A stretch of 64,000 nt of DNA, taken from the IMG/VR virus record IMGVR_UViG_3300042898_003677, positions 62,001 to 126,000 of that record; one strand, 5' to 3'. Made by a program: the position numbers and the translations under genes. Within the stretch, counting starts at the first letter, position 1; every line of letters starts with the position of its first letter. The notes under the pieces were generated by a model. That model had not been told where the DNA came from. It searched no databases and saw only the letters and a program-made list of their open reading frames with translations. Shown one piece after another: positions 16,614-24,485 of this stretch. Origin of the DNA: a virus.

Positions 16614-17933
16614 TTAACATCCGTTAGGGTCTGTCTGAACAATAACTCCTGAAGAATCTGTTCTGTACCAAGCGGTACCGTTAGACCAATATGCAACTCC
16701 TACAGGGTTTGATAATGGGTCAATTGTTTGATATAATGTCTCACCTAAGTTTGGTCCTACACCACCTGATACCGAACCATAAACTGTAATAGGACTAGCC
16801 GCACAAGCTAAGTTAGCGGTTGAGCCTGATGATAACGAGTAAACATAATTATTTCTTGTTGGTGTTGGTGTTGGTGTACTTGTTCCTGTGTTAGTTGGTG
16901 TTTGAGTATTAGTTGGAGTATTAGTTGCGGTATTAGTTGGTGTTTGAGTATTAGTTGGTGTTGGTGTGTTAGTTGCTGTTTGTGTTGGTGTTGGTGTTAA
17001 TGTTGGACATATTGAGAATCCATTTAATTCATAACCTGCAGAATCTAACTCAACAACTTGACCCGAATTCTGATAGAAACCTGACATATCAGTTGTTACA
17101 GGTCCTGAAGGAGAATCATAGAAGAAAATATTTTGGTCAAAGAATTGATTTATACCATATATCTCAATAGACGTACCGTAATTACCACAAGCATCAAGGG
17201 CATTATTTGCGAAATTCACGGCAAATTGGAATCTAGCAGGTTCAGTTGTTGATGGTGTTGGAGTTGGTGTTTGAGTATTAGTTGCGGTGTTTGTTGGTGT
17301 TTGAGTAATAGTTGGTGTTGGTGTGTTAGATGATGTGTTGGTTGGAGTATTAGTCGGGGTTTGAGTTTGGGTACTAGTCGGAGTGTTAGTTGGTGTTTGT
17401 GTATTTGTAGGTGTTTGCGTTGGTGTACCTGTTTGAGTATTTGTTGGTGTTTGTGTTTGAGTTGATGTATTTGTTATAGTATTAGTCGGTGTCTGAGTTG
17501 GTGTATTTGTTGCGGTATTAGTTGGTGTTTGTGTTTGGGTATTACTTGGTGTGTTAGTTACAGTATTTGTTGGTGTATTAGTTACAGTATTTGTTGGTGT
17601 TGGTGTAGGCGTTTTGGTTTGAGTATTAGTTGGGGTTTGAGTATTAGTTGCGGTGATAGACGGTGTTGGAGTTGGGGTTCTTGTATTAGTTGGTGTTGGA
17701 GTATTAGTCGCAGTTTGAGATGGTGTTGGTGAAATAGGAGGGAATGTCTCCTCAACAATAGTAAATTGTGCTGATAAAGCAGCTTGAAACGTACCATTAA
17801 CCAACCAAATATTTCGTACTTGACCAGGTGTTAATAAGATATCGTATTCCCACATATTGTTGGAACACTCTTGATAAGAGAAAGTTAATCCCTGAGCTGT
17901 GTTATTAGTTAGTGTGTATTTTTTACAAGCCAT
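16614..17933 (-). CDS. mucin-like Thr/Pro-rich modular fibre/adhesin protein
   Basis: A 439-residue modular protein. Residues 1-70 (CKKYTLTNNTAQGLTFSYQE) form an N-terminal domain shared almost identically with the next upstream gene. A stalk of about 160 residues of T-P-T-N/Q repeats follows. Next comes a globular module (about 233-312) bracketed by Cys (DACGNYGTSIEIYG to GFSIC), a second short T/P stalk, and a C-terminal module ending GVIVQTDPNGC. Almost every second stalk residue is Thr, like mucins, giving dense potential O-glycosylation sites. No signal peptide or membrane segment is seen, consistent with a virion fibre. A terminator follows the gene. Fibre role is inferred from architecture. 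Confidence 0.8.
   Translation of the reverse strand: MACKKYTLTNNTAQGLTFSYQECSNNMWEYDILLTPGQVRNIWLVNGTFQAALSAQFTIVEETFPPISPTPSQTATNTPTPTNTRTPTPTPSITATNTQTPTNTQTKTPTPTPTNTVTNTPTNTVTNTPSNTQTQTPTNTATNTPTQTPTNTITNTSTQTQTPTNTQTGTPTQTPTNTQTPTNTPTSTQTQTPTNTPTNTSSNTPTPTITQTPTNTATNTQTPTPTPSTTEPARFQFAVNFANNALDACGNYGTSIEIYGINQFFDQNIFFYDSPSGPVTTDMSGFYQNSGQVVELDSAGYELNGFSICPTLTPTPTQTATNTPTPTNTQTPTNTATNTPTNTQTPTNTGTSTPTPTPTRNNYVYSLSSGSTANLACAASPITVYGSVSGGVGPNLGETLYQTIDPLSNPVGVAYWSNGTAWYRTDSSGVIVQTDPNGC
16860..17000 (-). repeat. T/P-coding degenerate repeat (second stalk)
   Basis: Short degenerate ACN-CCN-ACN units (GTTGGTGT on the plus strand) encoding the distal T-P-T-N-T stalk of the 439-residue fibre protein. 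Confidence 0.8.
17240..17740 (-). repeat. T/P-coding degenerate repeat (main stalk)
   Basis: About 500 bases of degenerate repeats with units of 12-24 bases, encoding the main stalk. Strong strand asymmetry: G/T on plus, A/C on minus. Confidence 0.85.
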
Positions 17934-17972
17934 TTTAGTAGTTCTTTATTATTAAATATCATCAATATGTTA

Positions 17973-18542
17973 TTAACAACTGCCAGTGTCTATAATAACT
18001 CCTGACCCGTTAGTTTGGATATAATTATGCCCATCAGAATAGAATGATGCTTCAGTTGTTGAGGTCATTGCAAAATTTAAATAAACAATATCACCATTAA
18101 TCAAATTTGAAAATAGTTTTGTCGAATATCTTGGTGCATTTCCCTGTGGATAGTTATTACAAGCATTTACCGACAAAGTATCATCAATCCCTAAATCAGA
18201 ATATTCAAACACTACTTGTGTTGGGGTTGGAGTCGGGGTTGATGTACGTGTTGGTGTTACTGATTGTGTTGGAGTAGGAGTTAACGTTGGAGTAACTGAT
18301 GGCGTTGGTGTATTAGTCGGAGTCTGAGATGGTGTTGGTGAAATAGGTGGAAACACTTCTTCAGTGATTGTGAATTGTGCCTCTAAAGCCGCTTGAAAAG
18401 TTCCGTTAACTAACCAAATATTTCTAACTTGACCAGGTGTTAATAAGATATCGTATTCCCACATATTGTTGGAACATTCTTGATAAGAAAAAGTTAAACC
18501 TTGTGAGGTGTTGTTTGTTAAAGTATATTTTTTACAAGACAT
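17973..18542 (-). CDS. short mucin-like fibre protein, paralogue of downstream gene
   Basis: A 189-residue protein with the same N-terminal domain as its downstream neighbour: the first 70 residues differ at only a few positions. It has a short T/P stalk (about residues 70-110) and a C-terminal module from NACNNYPQG to GVIIDTGSC. That end resembles the C-terminal module of the neighbour (GVIVQTDPNGC). The two genes are a tandem duplication with different stalk length and head, 39 bases apart. The shared N-terminus is presumably the virion-attachment end, so the two may compete for or share one attachment site. Confidence 0.78.
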   Translation of the reverse strand: MSCKKYTLTNNTSQGLTFSYQECSNNMWEYDILLTPGQVRNIWLVNGTFQAALEAQFTITEEVFPPISPTPSQTPTNTPTPSVTPTLTPTPTQSVTPTRTSTPTPTPTQVVFEYSDLGIDDTLSVNACNNYPQGNAPRYSTKLFSNLINGDIVYLNFAMTSTTEASFYSDGHNYIQTNGSGVIIDTGSC

Positions 18543-18551
18543 AATATTTTA

Positions 18552-20459
18552 TTAACTATTTAAACAAGTTATACAATTATTCCAAGGACCCGATATAACG
18601 TCTGCGAATGTGGTTACTGTTGCAGTTGTTGTTGATATTATCGTGTAACAAGAAACACCATCATTAATTACATCTAATTTATAGATTTTACCCGTCTGTA
18701 AAGTATCATAAATACCAAACTGACCAACAAATCCTGAAGAACAATCTTGTACTAAATATTTTTTAGCCCCTTGAGGTGTGTCAGTAGGTGTTACTGACGG
18801 TGTATTTGTATTTGTTGGTGTTGGACTTGCGGTATTAGTTGGAGTCTGTGTTTGTGTTGGAGTCTGTGTTTGTGTTGTTGTATTAGTTGGGGTTTGTGTT
18901 GGAGTATTTGATGCCGTGTTTGTTGGTGTCTGTGTTGCGGTATTAGTTGGTGTCTGTGTTTGTGTTGCCGTGTTAGTCGGAGTTTGAGTCGGAGTTTGAG
19001 TTGAGGTATTGGTTGGTGTATTTGTTGCAGTATTTGTTGGTGTTTGAGTTGGTGTTGGCGTATTACTAGCAGTATTAGTTGGTGTCTGAGTAGGTGTGTT
19101 GGTGGCAGTGTTTGTTGGTGTTTGAGTTGCGGTATTTGTTGGAGTATTTGTTGGTGTTTGAGTAGGTGTATTTGTTGCGGTATTAGTTGGAGTGTTAGTT
19201 GCAGTATTAGTTGGTGTCTGAGTTGGTGTATTTGTTGCAGTATTAGTTGGGGTATTTGTTGCTGTGTTTGTTGGAGTCTGAGTCTGAGTTGGAGTTTGAG
19301 TTGGTGTAGGTGTGTTGGTTGCGGTATTAGTCGGAGTTTGAGTTTGGGTAGGTGTATTTGTTGCTGTGTTAGTTGGAGTCTGAGTTTGAGTTGGAGTTTG
19401 AGTTTGGGTTGGTGTTTGGGTAGGTGTAGGTGTAAGTGTTACGCATATTGAATACCCACCTGTTTCATTACCTGATGAATCCAACTCAACAACTTGTGCA
19501 GATTGTTGGTAGTAACCTGTCATATCAACGGTTACTGGACCTGACGGAGAATTGTAGAAGAAATTGTTTTGGTCGAATATAGTTTCAATACCATATATGG
19601 TAGTTGATGTTCCATAATTACCACAAGCCTCATCATATGTACCACCTTTGATAACTGAGAACGCATATCTTGGTGGTTCACTTGGGGTTGGAGTTTGTGT
19701 TTGTGTTTGTGTCGGAGTTTGTGTTTGTGTCGGAGTTTGTGTTTGTGTCGGAGTTTGTGTTGGAGTCTCTGTATTAGTTGGTGTTTGGGTTGGTGTTGAA
19801 CCTAATGTAGATGTTGGTGTCTGAGTTGGTGTAGATGTTGGTGTGTTTGTCGCAGTATTAGTTGGTGTGTTTGTTGCGGTATTAGTTGGTGTGTTTGTTG
19901 CGGTATTAGTTGGCGTATTTGTCGCAGTATTAGTTGGTGTGTTTGTTGCGGTATTAGTTGGCGTATTTGTTGCGGTGTTAGTTGGCGTATTTGTTACCGT
20001 ATTAGTTGGAGTTTGTGTCGGAGTATTTGTATTACTTGGAGTTTGAGTTGGGGTTGAACCTAAAGTTGACGTTGGTGTTTGAGTAGGTGTAGGTGTCTGT
20101 GTGTTTGTAGGTGTCTGTGTGTTTGTAGGTGTTTGAGTTGCAGTATTTGTTGGCGTCGGCGTATTAGTTGTTGTATTAGTAGGTGTTGTTGTTGGTGTAA
20201 CAGTCATTGTTGGCGTACTCGTACTAGTTACCGTAGGCGTAGGTGTTGGGCTTACTGGTGGAACCGTAACTTCTAAAGTGTAAGTGTAGTCATATGTTGG
20301 AATGTACATTTCAAACACACCATAATAGTATGATGAAATATAATTAAATGGTATTACTTGCGTACCCAAATCTATTGTACCCCCCGAAGCAGGTAGATAC
20401 GTTACTTCAGCGGTTTGACCACTTAAATTATTACTTAAAATTCTAATTCCAATTGCCAT
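18552..20459 (-). CDS. long mucin-like Thr/Pro-rich fibre protein
   Basis: A 635-residue protein. Residues 1-75 are an N-terminal beta domain distinct from its neighbours (MAIGIRILSNNLSGQTAEVT). A stalk of about 185 residues of T-P-T-N/Q/A repeats follows, including seven near-identical 24-base units. A Cys-bracketed module (EACGNYGTSTTIYG to GGYSIC), clearly homologous to the module in the 439-residue protein, comes next. Then there is a second stalk of about 220 residues and a C-terminal module with five Cys (VQDCSSGFVG ... NNCITCLNS). More than half of the protein is Thr, Pro, Asn or Gln. No coiled coil or hydrolase motif is visible. A TATTTATT element lies five bases before the start. Confidence 0.8.
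   Translation of the reverse strand: MAIGIRILSNNLSGQTAEVTYLPASGGTIDLGTQVIPFNYISSYYYGVFEMYIPTYDYTYTLEVTVPPVSPTPTPTVTSTSTPTMTVTPTTTPTNTTTNTPTPTNTATQTPTNTQTPTNTQTPTPTQTPTSTLGSTPTQTPSNTNTPTQTPTNTVTNTPTNTATNTPTNTATNTPTNTATNTPTNTATNTPTNTATNTPTNTATNTPTSTPTQTPTSTLGSTPTQTPTNTETPTQTPTQTQTPTQTQTPTQTQTQTPTPSEPPRYAFSVIKGGTYDEACGNYGTSTTIYGIETIFDQNNFFYNSPSGPVTVDMTGYYQQSAQVVELDSSGNETGGYSICVTLTPTPTQTPTQTQTPTQTQTPTNTATNTPTQTQTPTNTATNTPTPTQTPTQTQTPTNTATNTPTNTATNTPTQTPTNTATNTPTNTATNTPTQTPTNTPTNTATQTPTNTATNTPTQTPTNTASNTPTPTQTPTNTATNTPTNTSTQTPTQTPTNTATQTQTPTNTATQTPTNTASNTPTQTPTNTTTQTQTPTQTQTPTNTASPTPTNTNTPSVTPTDTPQGAKKYLVQDCSSGFVGQFGIYDTLQTGKIYKLDVINDGVSCYTIISTTTATVTTFADVISGPWNNCITCLNS
18780..19440 (-). repeat. 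T/P-coding repeat tract (distal stalk)
   Basis: About 660 bases of degenerate 12- to 24-base units, the longest tract in the window, encoding the second stalk of the 635-residue protein. Confidence 0.85.
19843..20010 (-). repeat. seven tandem 24-base units
   Basis: Seven consecutive 24-base copies (plus-strand form GTRTTTGTYGCRGTATTAGT plus four bases), each encoding eight residues of the T-N-T-A-T-N-T-P type. Differences are mainly at third codon positions, suggesting expansion followed by drift. Confidence 0.85.
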
Positions 20460-20464
20460 ATTCT

Positions 20465-20472
20465 AATAAATA
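20465..20472 (-). promoter_or_regulatory. late-type octamer variant (TATTTATT)
   Basis: Five bases before the start of the long fibre gene. Confidence 0.4.
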
Positions 20473-20490
20473 GTTGAATCCAAATAAGAT

Positions 20491-22476
20491 TTATAAAATG
20501 TCATAAGATAAATCGTTATTTGGTAATAATGTATAATTCAGGTCATTATTCGGAAGTAATACGAAACCTAAATCGTTATCAGGTATTGATATGTAATAGA
20601 AGTCATTTGCCGGTATAACAATAGTACAATCAATACAATCAGTATCTAATAAATCATACTTATTTTTTAGTAACCTAAAATTGTGTCTAATTTGTGACGC
20701 ATCCAAAGGTTCGGTATACATTCTAAACGCACTGATATCACCAATGAAACTACCACCAAAAATCTCTTCTAAATGTATTTCAGTTGTTAAACCTGAATAG
20801 ATTGTGTGTTCCAAATCATAATCAGTCAAACACTCAGGGTCTTGTTGATATGTAATTGCCGACAATGTCGGAGCACATCCACCCGAAAAAGTTAAGTTGT
20901 CTTTTAATCCTTGAGTTCCCCCACCTAATGAAATGTTGTATGGAACCCCAATTTGTTTTTCTTTATATGTGTTTAATGGTCGAGCAACAATTTCTTCAAA
21001 ATCATCGATAATCATAAATTGTTTACCGTTAACATAAACATAAAGTTTACCTAACCTGTATTTTCTTTGTTGAATCCAATAATCGTTAATTTCAACAACA
21101 TCCGTTGTTGCGGGAACGTCTTTAGGGTTGTGTGTAATTGGGGGTTCAATTAGGGAGACGCTATTGTTTGCTGTGGTTGCGGTATAAATCTCAGTGACCA
21201 ATTGTCCTAATCCACCAAGAGAATATTGGTCCTTACAATCTAACCAATCATTTCTTCTAAACACAACATCAATTTGAACCCAGTGTTCCACATTTGGATA
21301 TGTTGTTCCTGTACATCCATCAAAAATTCCTTTTGATGAACACCACTCGATTACCGTGGTTCCTGTTACAAATGTTGTTCCTGTTTCACAAGTTCCCGTT
21401 GTAACACAAGAACCCGTTATTAGATACTCTTTAACACAGACTTTAGGGTTACCAGTATCACCGCTAAGTCTAACTGACATACCGTTTGAAACCCCGTCAT
21501 ATAACGGGTCTAGTTCAGGATATTCGGCTTTAACCTCACACTGACAAGCACATCCACAACTACAGTTTTTGGATGTTCCTCCTGACATTTGATAAACGTG
21601 AATACACTGATTTGAATTTGTGTAACCTGTTTCGTGACAAAGACAAGTTTTCATACAAGTCAAACCTGATGTTACTCTTGTATATCCTGTGTCACTTTCA
21701 GGACTTCCGTCAGGATAGTGATAAAATTTATTTTCGGCTCTTGTCCCCAAATAGAAGAAGGTACCTTTGTTATTTGGGTATCTATTATTAATACCGACAC
21801 TTGTATCACCTGTCCATCTGTATTTTAATAAAAACTCAGCGGTCCAACCTTGATTAGTTCTAACAGGGAATGTATCATAATCGTATCCTTGTAATTTAAA
21901 AAACCCTTGGAAGAATCCTCCGTTAAGTGTTGCCACGGTTCCGATACGACCGCCAGCATTAGACCAACTTAAATTATAGTTATATGAGTTGTCATTCCAC
22001 AATCTGTTTGAAGGAGTTGTACTACCAGTAATTGGATGCATTTTAAATCTCCTATCGTACTTGTATCTGTTATATGTTTCGGCGGTTGTTGTGTACAGTC
22101 CTGTCGTAATGTCTATTGAAACCCCTGACATTTGTAATGTCAAACCATTGTCAATTCCTGTAAGTCCTACGTCACACAATGTTGACGCACAAACACAAAA
22201 GTTTGGGTCAATGTTTTTTGGGTTGTAATAATTTTCAGAAACTATTGTGTCATATAAAAATTCGTTTCTTAAAGGAGCAATTGTTGTTCCAGTAGAATTG
22301 AAATCAAATTTCAAAGGCATTCTATTACCATCATCTTCAGCGATTAGAAATGGTGAAAAGATAACCTCTTGGTTATAATCTTTTTCGTCAGATGCTAAAC
22401 AAAAATCAGTTACTTGGTTTACCGGTAGTAATCCAATTCTACGATAATTGTATTGATTAATATTTTGATATGCCAT
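20491..22476 (-). CDS. large Cys-rich fibre/adhesin with LamG-like region
   Basis: A 661-residue putative fibre or adhesin. The middle (about residues 190-260 and 380-510) alternates strands such as GWTAEFLLKYRW, GTFFYLGTRAENKF, VEHWVQIDVVFRRNDW and LGKLYVYVNGKQFMIIDDFEEI, the pattern of a concanavalin/LamG-type beta sandwich; IGDISAFRMYTEPLDASQI is typical of the end of such a domain. A Cys-dense insert sits near residues 280-310 (CMKTCLCHETG, then CSCGCACQCEV). The last 45 residues contain four I/L-P-x-N-D-F/L-x-Y/F repeats. It heads the fibre operon. Host-glycan or surface binding is inferred. Confidence 0.75.
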   Translation of the reverse strand: MAYQNINQYNYRRIGLLPVNQVTDFCLASDEKDYNQEVIFSPFLIAEDDGNRMPLKFDFNSTGTTIAPLRNEFLYDTIVSENYYNPKNIDPNFCVCASTLCDVGLTGIDNGLTLQMSGVSIDITTGLYTTTAETYNRYKYDRRFKMHPITGSTTPSNRLWNDNSYNYNLSWSNAGGRIGTVATLNGGFFQGFFKLQGYDYDTFPVRTNQGWTAEFLLKYRWTGDTSVGINNRYPNNKGTFFYLGTRAENKFYHYPDGSPESDTGYTRVTSGLTCMKTCLCHETGYTNSNQCIHVYQMSGGTSKNCSCGCACQCEVKAEYPELDPLYDGVSNGMSVRLSGDTGNPKVCVKEYLITGSCVTTGTCETGTTFVTGTTVIEWCSSKGIFDGCTGTTYPNVEHWVQIDVVFRRNDWLDCKDQYSLGGLGQLVTEIYTATTANNSVSLIEPPITHNPKDVPATTDVVEINDYWIQQRKYRLGKLYVYVNGKQFMIIDDFEEIVARPLNTYKEKQIGVPYNISLGGGTQGLKDNLTFSGGCAPTLSAITYQQDPECLTDYDLEHTIYSGLTTEIHLEEIFGGSFIGDISAFRMYTEPLDASQIRHNFRLLKNKYDLLDTDCIDCTIVIPANDFYYISIPDNDLGFVLLPNNDLNYTLLPNNDLSYDIL

Positions 22477-22485
22477 AGTGTATAT

Positions 22486-22493
22486 GATAAATA
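22486..22493 (-). promoter_or_regulatory. late-type octamer variant (TATTTATC)
   Basis: Nine bases before the minus-strand start at 22476, in a 51-base divergent gap that also holds a plus-strand octamer. Confidence 0.45.
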
Positions 22494-22506
22494 CCCGGGT
22501 TAGATG

Positions 22507-22514
22507 TATTTATA
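22507..22514 (+). promoter_or_regulatory. late-type octamer TATTTATA
   Basis: Exact match 13 bases before ATG 22528, back to back with the minus-strand variant at 22486-22493. Confidence 0.5.
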
Positions 22515-22527
22515 GATAAAAAAACTG

Positions 22528-23319
22528 ATGATTAATCTTAATGAGGAATATTTCGAATCAGGATACTACTTTCTTTTGAGAGAAAAGAAGGATGGGATAC
22601 ATATGTGGTACTCTGTATCTAAGACTATTAATGAAGCCAGAGAACAAGATGATTATATTAAATTCCCAAAAGATATGTTAAGCAAGGTCCAAAAATATTT
22701 GGATAGGTTAACAAAAAATAAAAAGTCAAAAACTCAAAAAGAAGTTAAGAGTGAATTGGAAGAATTGGTCGATGGTGACGGAAACTTAAATTCATCAAGA
22801 GTTCCTATCCTTGACCCAAGATTGTTTCCTAAAAAGACTATGGACCAAACAGTTGCTTCTGCAACACAACCTTCAGGAAACCTATGGTGGACATCAAGAG
22901 GTGGATGGGGTAGGTCTGTTCAAGCCGAAGAAGATATGTCGGGAGCATTTGGGTATGAAGAAACTAAAGATTTACCACCAAAACAAACCATCAAAAAATT
23001 GGCGGATATGGGTGTTGATAACCCTGTTGAAAGAGCGATTGAATTTGGTAAAGACCCAAAAATCAAGCAATCTAAAAAAGCTCGTGGTAGTAAAATGAGA
23101 ATTAGATTACAAGAAAAAGAAGCAATTGATAGTTTCAGAAAAGATGAAATGGAAAAAATTGTAAAAGAAATTTTACTCTCAAAGAAAAAAAATGATAAGG
23201 ACCTTACTAAAAAGACAAAAGAAACAAATATGTCCAAAAAAAATAAAATGGATGTTTTAACAAAAAAAATTAGTAAGACATTAAAAAACAACATAATTAA
23301 TTCATCTCGTGAACAGTAA
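22528..23319 (+). CDS. hypothetical basic protein, putative virion/assembly role
   Basis: A 263-residue lysine-rich protein. The N-terminal 50 residues form a small alpha/beta unit (SGYYFLLREKKDGIHMWYSV). The middle has a conserved-looking W/G segment (SGNLWWTSRGGWGRSVQAEE). The C-terminal 80 residues are almost all Lys, Glu and Asn helix (EMEKIVKEILLSKKKN). No enzymatic motif was recognised. It starts a plus-strand group of five small genes after a late-type octamer. Its last 11 bases overlap the next gene. Confidence 0.7.
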   Translation: MINLNEEYFESGYYFLLREKKDGIHMWYSVSKTINEAREQDDYIKFPKDMLSKVQKYLDRLTKNKKSKTQKEVKSELEELVDGDGNLNSSRVPILDPRLFPKKTMDQTVASATQPSGNLWWTSRGGWGRSVQAEEDMSGAFGYEETKDLPPKQTIKKLADMGVDNPVERAIEFGKDPKIKQSKKARGSKMRIRLQEKEAIDSFRKDEMEKIVKEILLSKKKNDKDLTKKTKETNMSKKNKMDVLTKKISKTLKNNIINSSREQ

Positions 23320-23800
23320 TCTTTATAATACTAGTTTAGGTGTTGTTATTTTGCCGGATGAAATAAAAAATCATCTTAGAATTTGTTTTGCCAAAGCCAA
23401 AGGTGCCGATGAAAATACCGAAGGTTTTAATAGAAACAAAGAACTTCAAAACCAAACACAAATCACTTACAAACAATTAAAAAGAATTAAAAACTTTTTT
23501 GATAATTTTAAGGGTAATGACACCGATTTATCTTGGATTTTAAATGGTGAGGGTGTTATGAAATCTTGGGTTGATAACTCGTTAAATCAAATGAGGAACA
23601 ACTCACATCAAAAAAATCAAGAAGATACTAAACCTGATGATTCAAAGGTGACACATAGTGATTTAAAAACTAATATGTCCGACTATATGAGACCATCTAA
23701 ACAACACAAAACAACTTCCAAAAAACACTCAACATCTGTTTTTGAATCTAAAGTTGTTGATAACCTTAAAAGGATAAACGAAATAATGTCAAAATTATAA
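23309..23800 (+). CDS. hypothetical protein
   Basis: A 163-residue lysine/asparagine-rich protein with no recognised domain. It begins at a GTG (MNSNLYNTSLGVVILPDEIK) that overlaps the previous gene; the next in-frame ATG is far downstream, so GTG is the likely start. The segment ITYKQLKRIKNFFDNFKGND followed by LSWILNGEGVMKSWV looks like a small helical bundle. The second half is low-complexity and hydrophilic. It probably belongs to the same assembly module as its neighbours. Confidence 0.65.
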   Translation: MNSNLYNTSLGVVILPDEIKNHLRICFAKAKGADENTEGFNRNKELQNQTQITYKQLKRIKNFFDNFKGNDTDLSWILNGEGVMKSWVDNSLNQMRNNSHQKNQEDTKPDDSKVTHSDLKTNMSDYMRPSKQHKTTSKKHSTSVFESKVVDNLKRINEIMSKL

Positions 23801-23803
23801 TTT

Positions 23804-24103
23804 ATGTCAAGCTCAAGTCCATATAACATTGATTTAAGTCAAACAGAATCAAATCAATTAACAGCAATTGCAGACGCTGAAAGAAAAAAATTAATAACTC
23901 GTAATGATTTTGCACAAAGTGTTGATGAGTATGGTGTGACCAATTCTCAAGCACTTGCAGATGGTGATGAAATGGGTCGTGGTACTGGTGTATTCTTAGA
24001 TGTGTACAATGATACTGCGGGTACCAGCACCGATATTTTTGAAAGAAAAAACGAGATTAAAATTAACAAATACGATAAATTTAAAACATACCCTAATTTC
24101 TAA
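23804..24103 (+). CDS. hypothetical small structural-type protein
   Basis: A 99-residue acidic protein starting MSSSSPYNIDLSQTES. It has one amphipathic helix (SNQLTAIADAERKKLI) and a Gly/Thr-rich middle (GRGTGVFLDVYNDTAGTSTD). It sits three bases after the previous gene, and its stop shares a base with the next start (TAATG). No function recognised. Confidence 0.65.
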   Translation: MSSSSPYNIDLSQTESNQLTAIADAERKKLITRNDFAQSVDEYGVTNSQALADGDEMGRGTGVFLDVYNDTAGTSTDIFERKNEIKINKYDKFKTYPNF

Positions 24104-24483
24104 TGAAATTATTGTCCACTTTTAAGGGATTGCTGAATGAGGTTGCGTCACTAGACTCAATCCAAAATGCAATTCGCAATAAACAAAAAGTGGTAATTTA
24201 CTACGATGGTGACGAACCAGGTGGTAAAGGTTTGAGGGTTATCGAACCCGTATGTTTAGGTAGGAGTAAAAGAAATAATTTAGTTTTAAGGGCTTGGGAC
24301 GATGAAGGAGCTTCGCATAGAGGTTACTTAGGTACAAGACCTATGCCGGGATGGAGACTATTTAAAGTCGATAAAATCGTATCTTTCAAACCAACAGGAG
24401 AAAATTTTGAAACTGCAAGACCAAATTACAATCCAAATGGTGACAAAAGTATGATTTCGATTATTATTAATGCAATATTTTAA
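24103..24483 (+). CDS. WYL-like domain protein
   Basis: A 126-residue protein. After a short N-terminal helix (MKLLSTFKGLLNEV), the run AIRNKQKVVIYYDGDE, LRVIEPVCLGRSKRNNLVLR and RLFKVDKIVSFKPTGENF follows the WYL fold seen in ligand-sensing regulators: a Y-Y strand, R-x-I-E-P, an L-x-L/V-x-A-W strand and an R-L-F-x-V/L-D-K/R-I end. There is no attached helix-turn-helix, so this is a stand-alone WYL-like module. It may bind nucleic acid or nucleotide ligands during infection. It lies among structural-type genes, which is unusual for a regulator. Confidence 0.6.
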   Translation: MKLLSTFKGLLNEVASLDSIQNAIRNKQKVVIYYDGDEPGGKGLRVIEPVCLGRSKRNNLVLRAWDDEGASHRGYLGTRPMPGWRLFKVDKIVSFKPTGENFETARPNYNPNGDKSMISIIINAIF

Positions 24484-24485
24484 TT

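Noticed and set aside
18780-20240. Regular short repeats considered as a CRISPR array
   Set aside because: Units are adjacent, without unique spacers, keep reading frame and encode T-P-T-N; no cas genes nearby.
18778-20276. Several plus-strand open frames across the T/P repeats (Val/Gly/Cys-rich translations)
   Set aside because: They are antisense readings of the repeat; the minus-strand frames are longer, continue into globular modules and have proper starts.
16614-22476. Diversity-generating retroelement for fibre variation
   Set aside because: No reverse transcriptase and no template/variable repeat pair seen; repeat-length change is a simpler source of variation.
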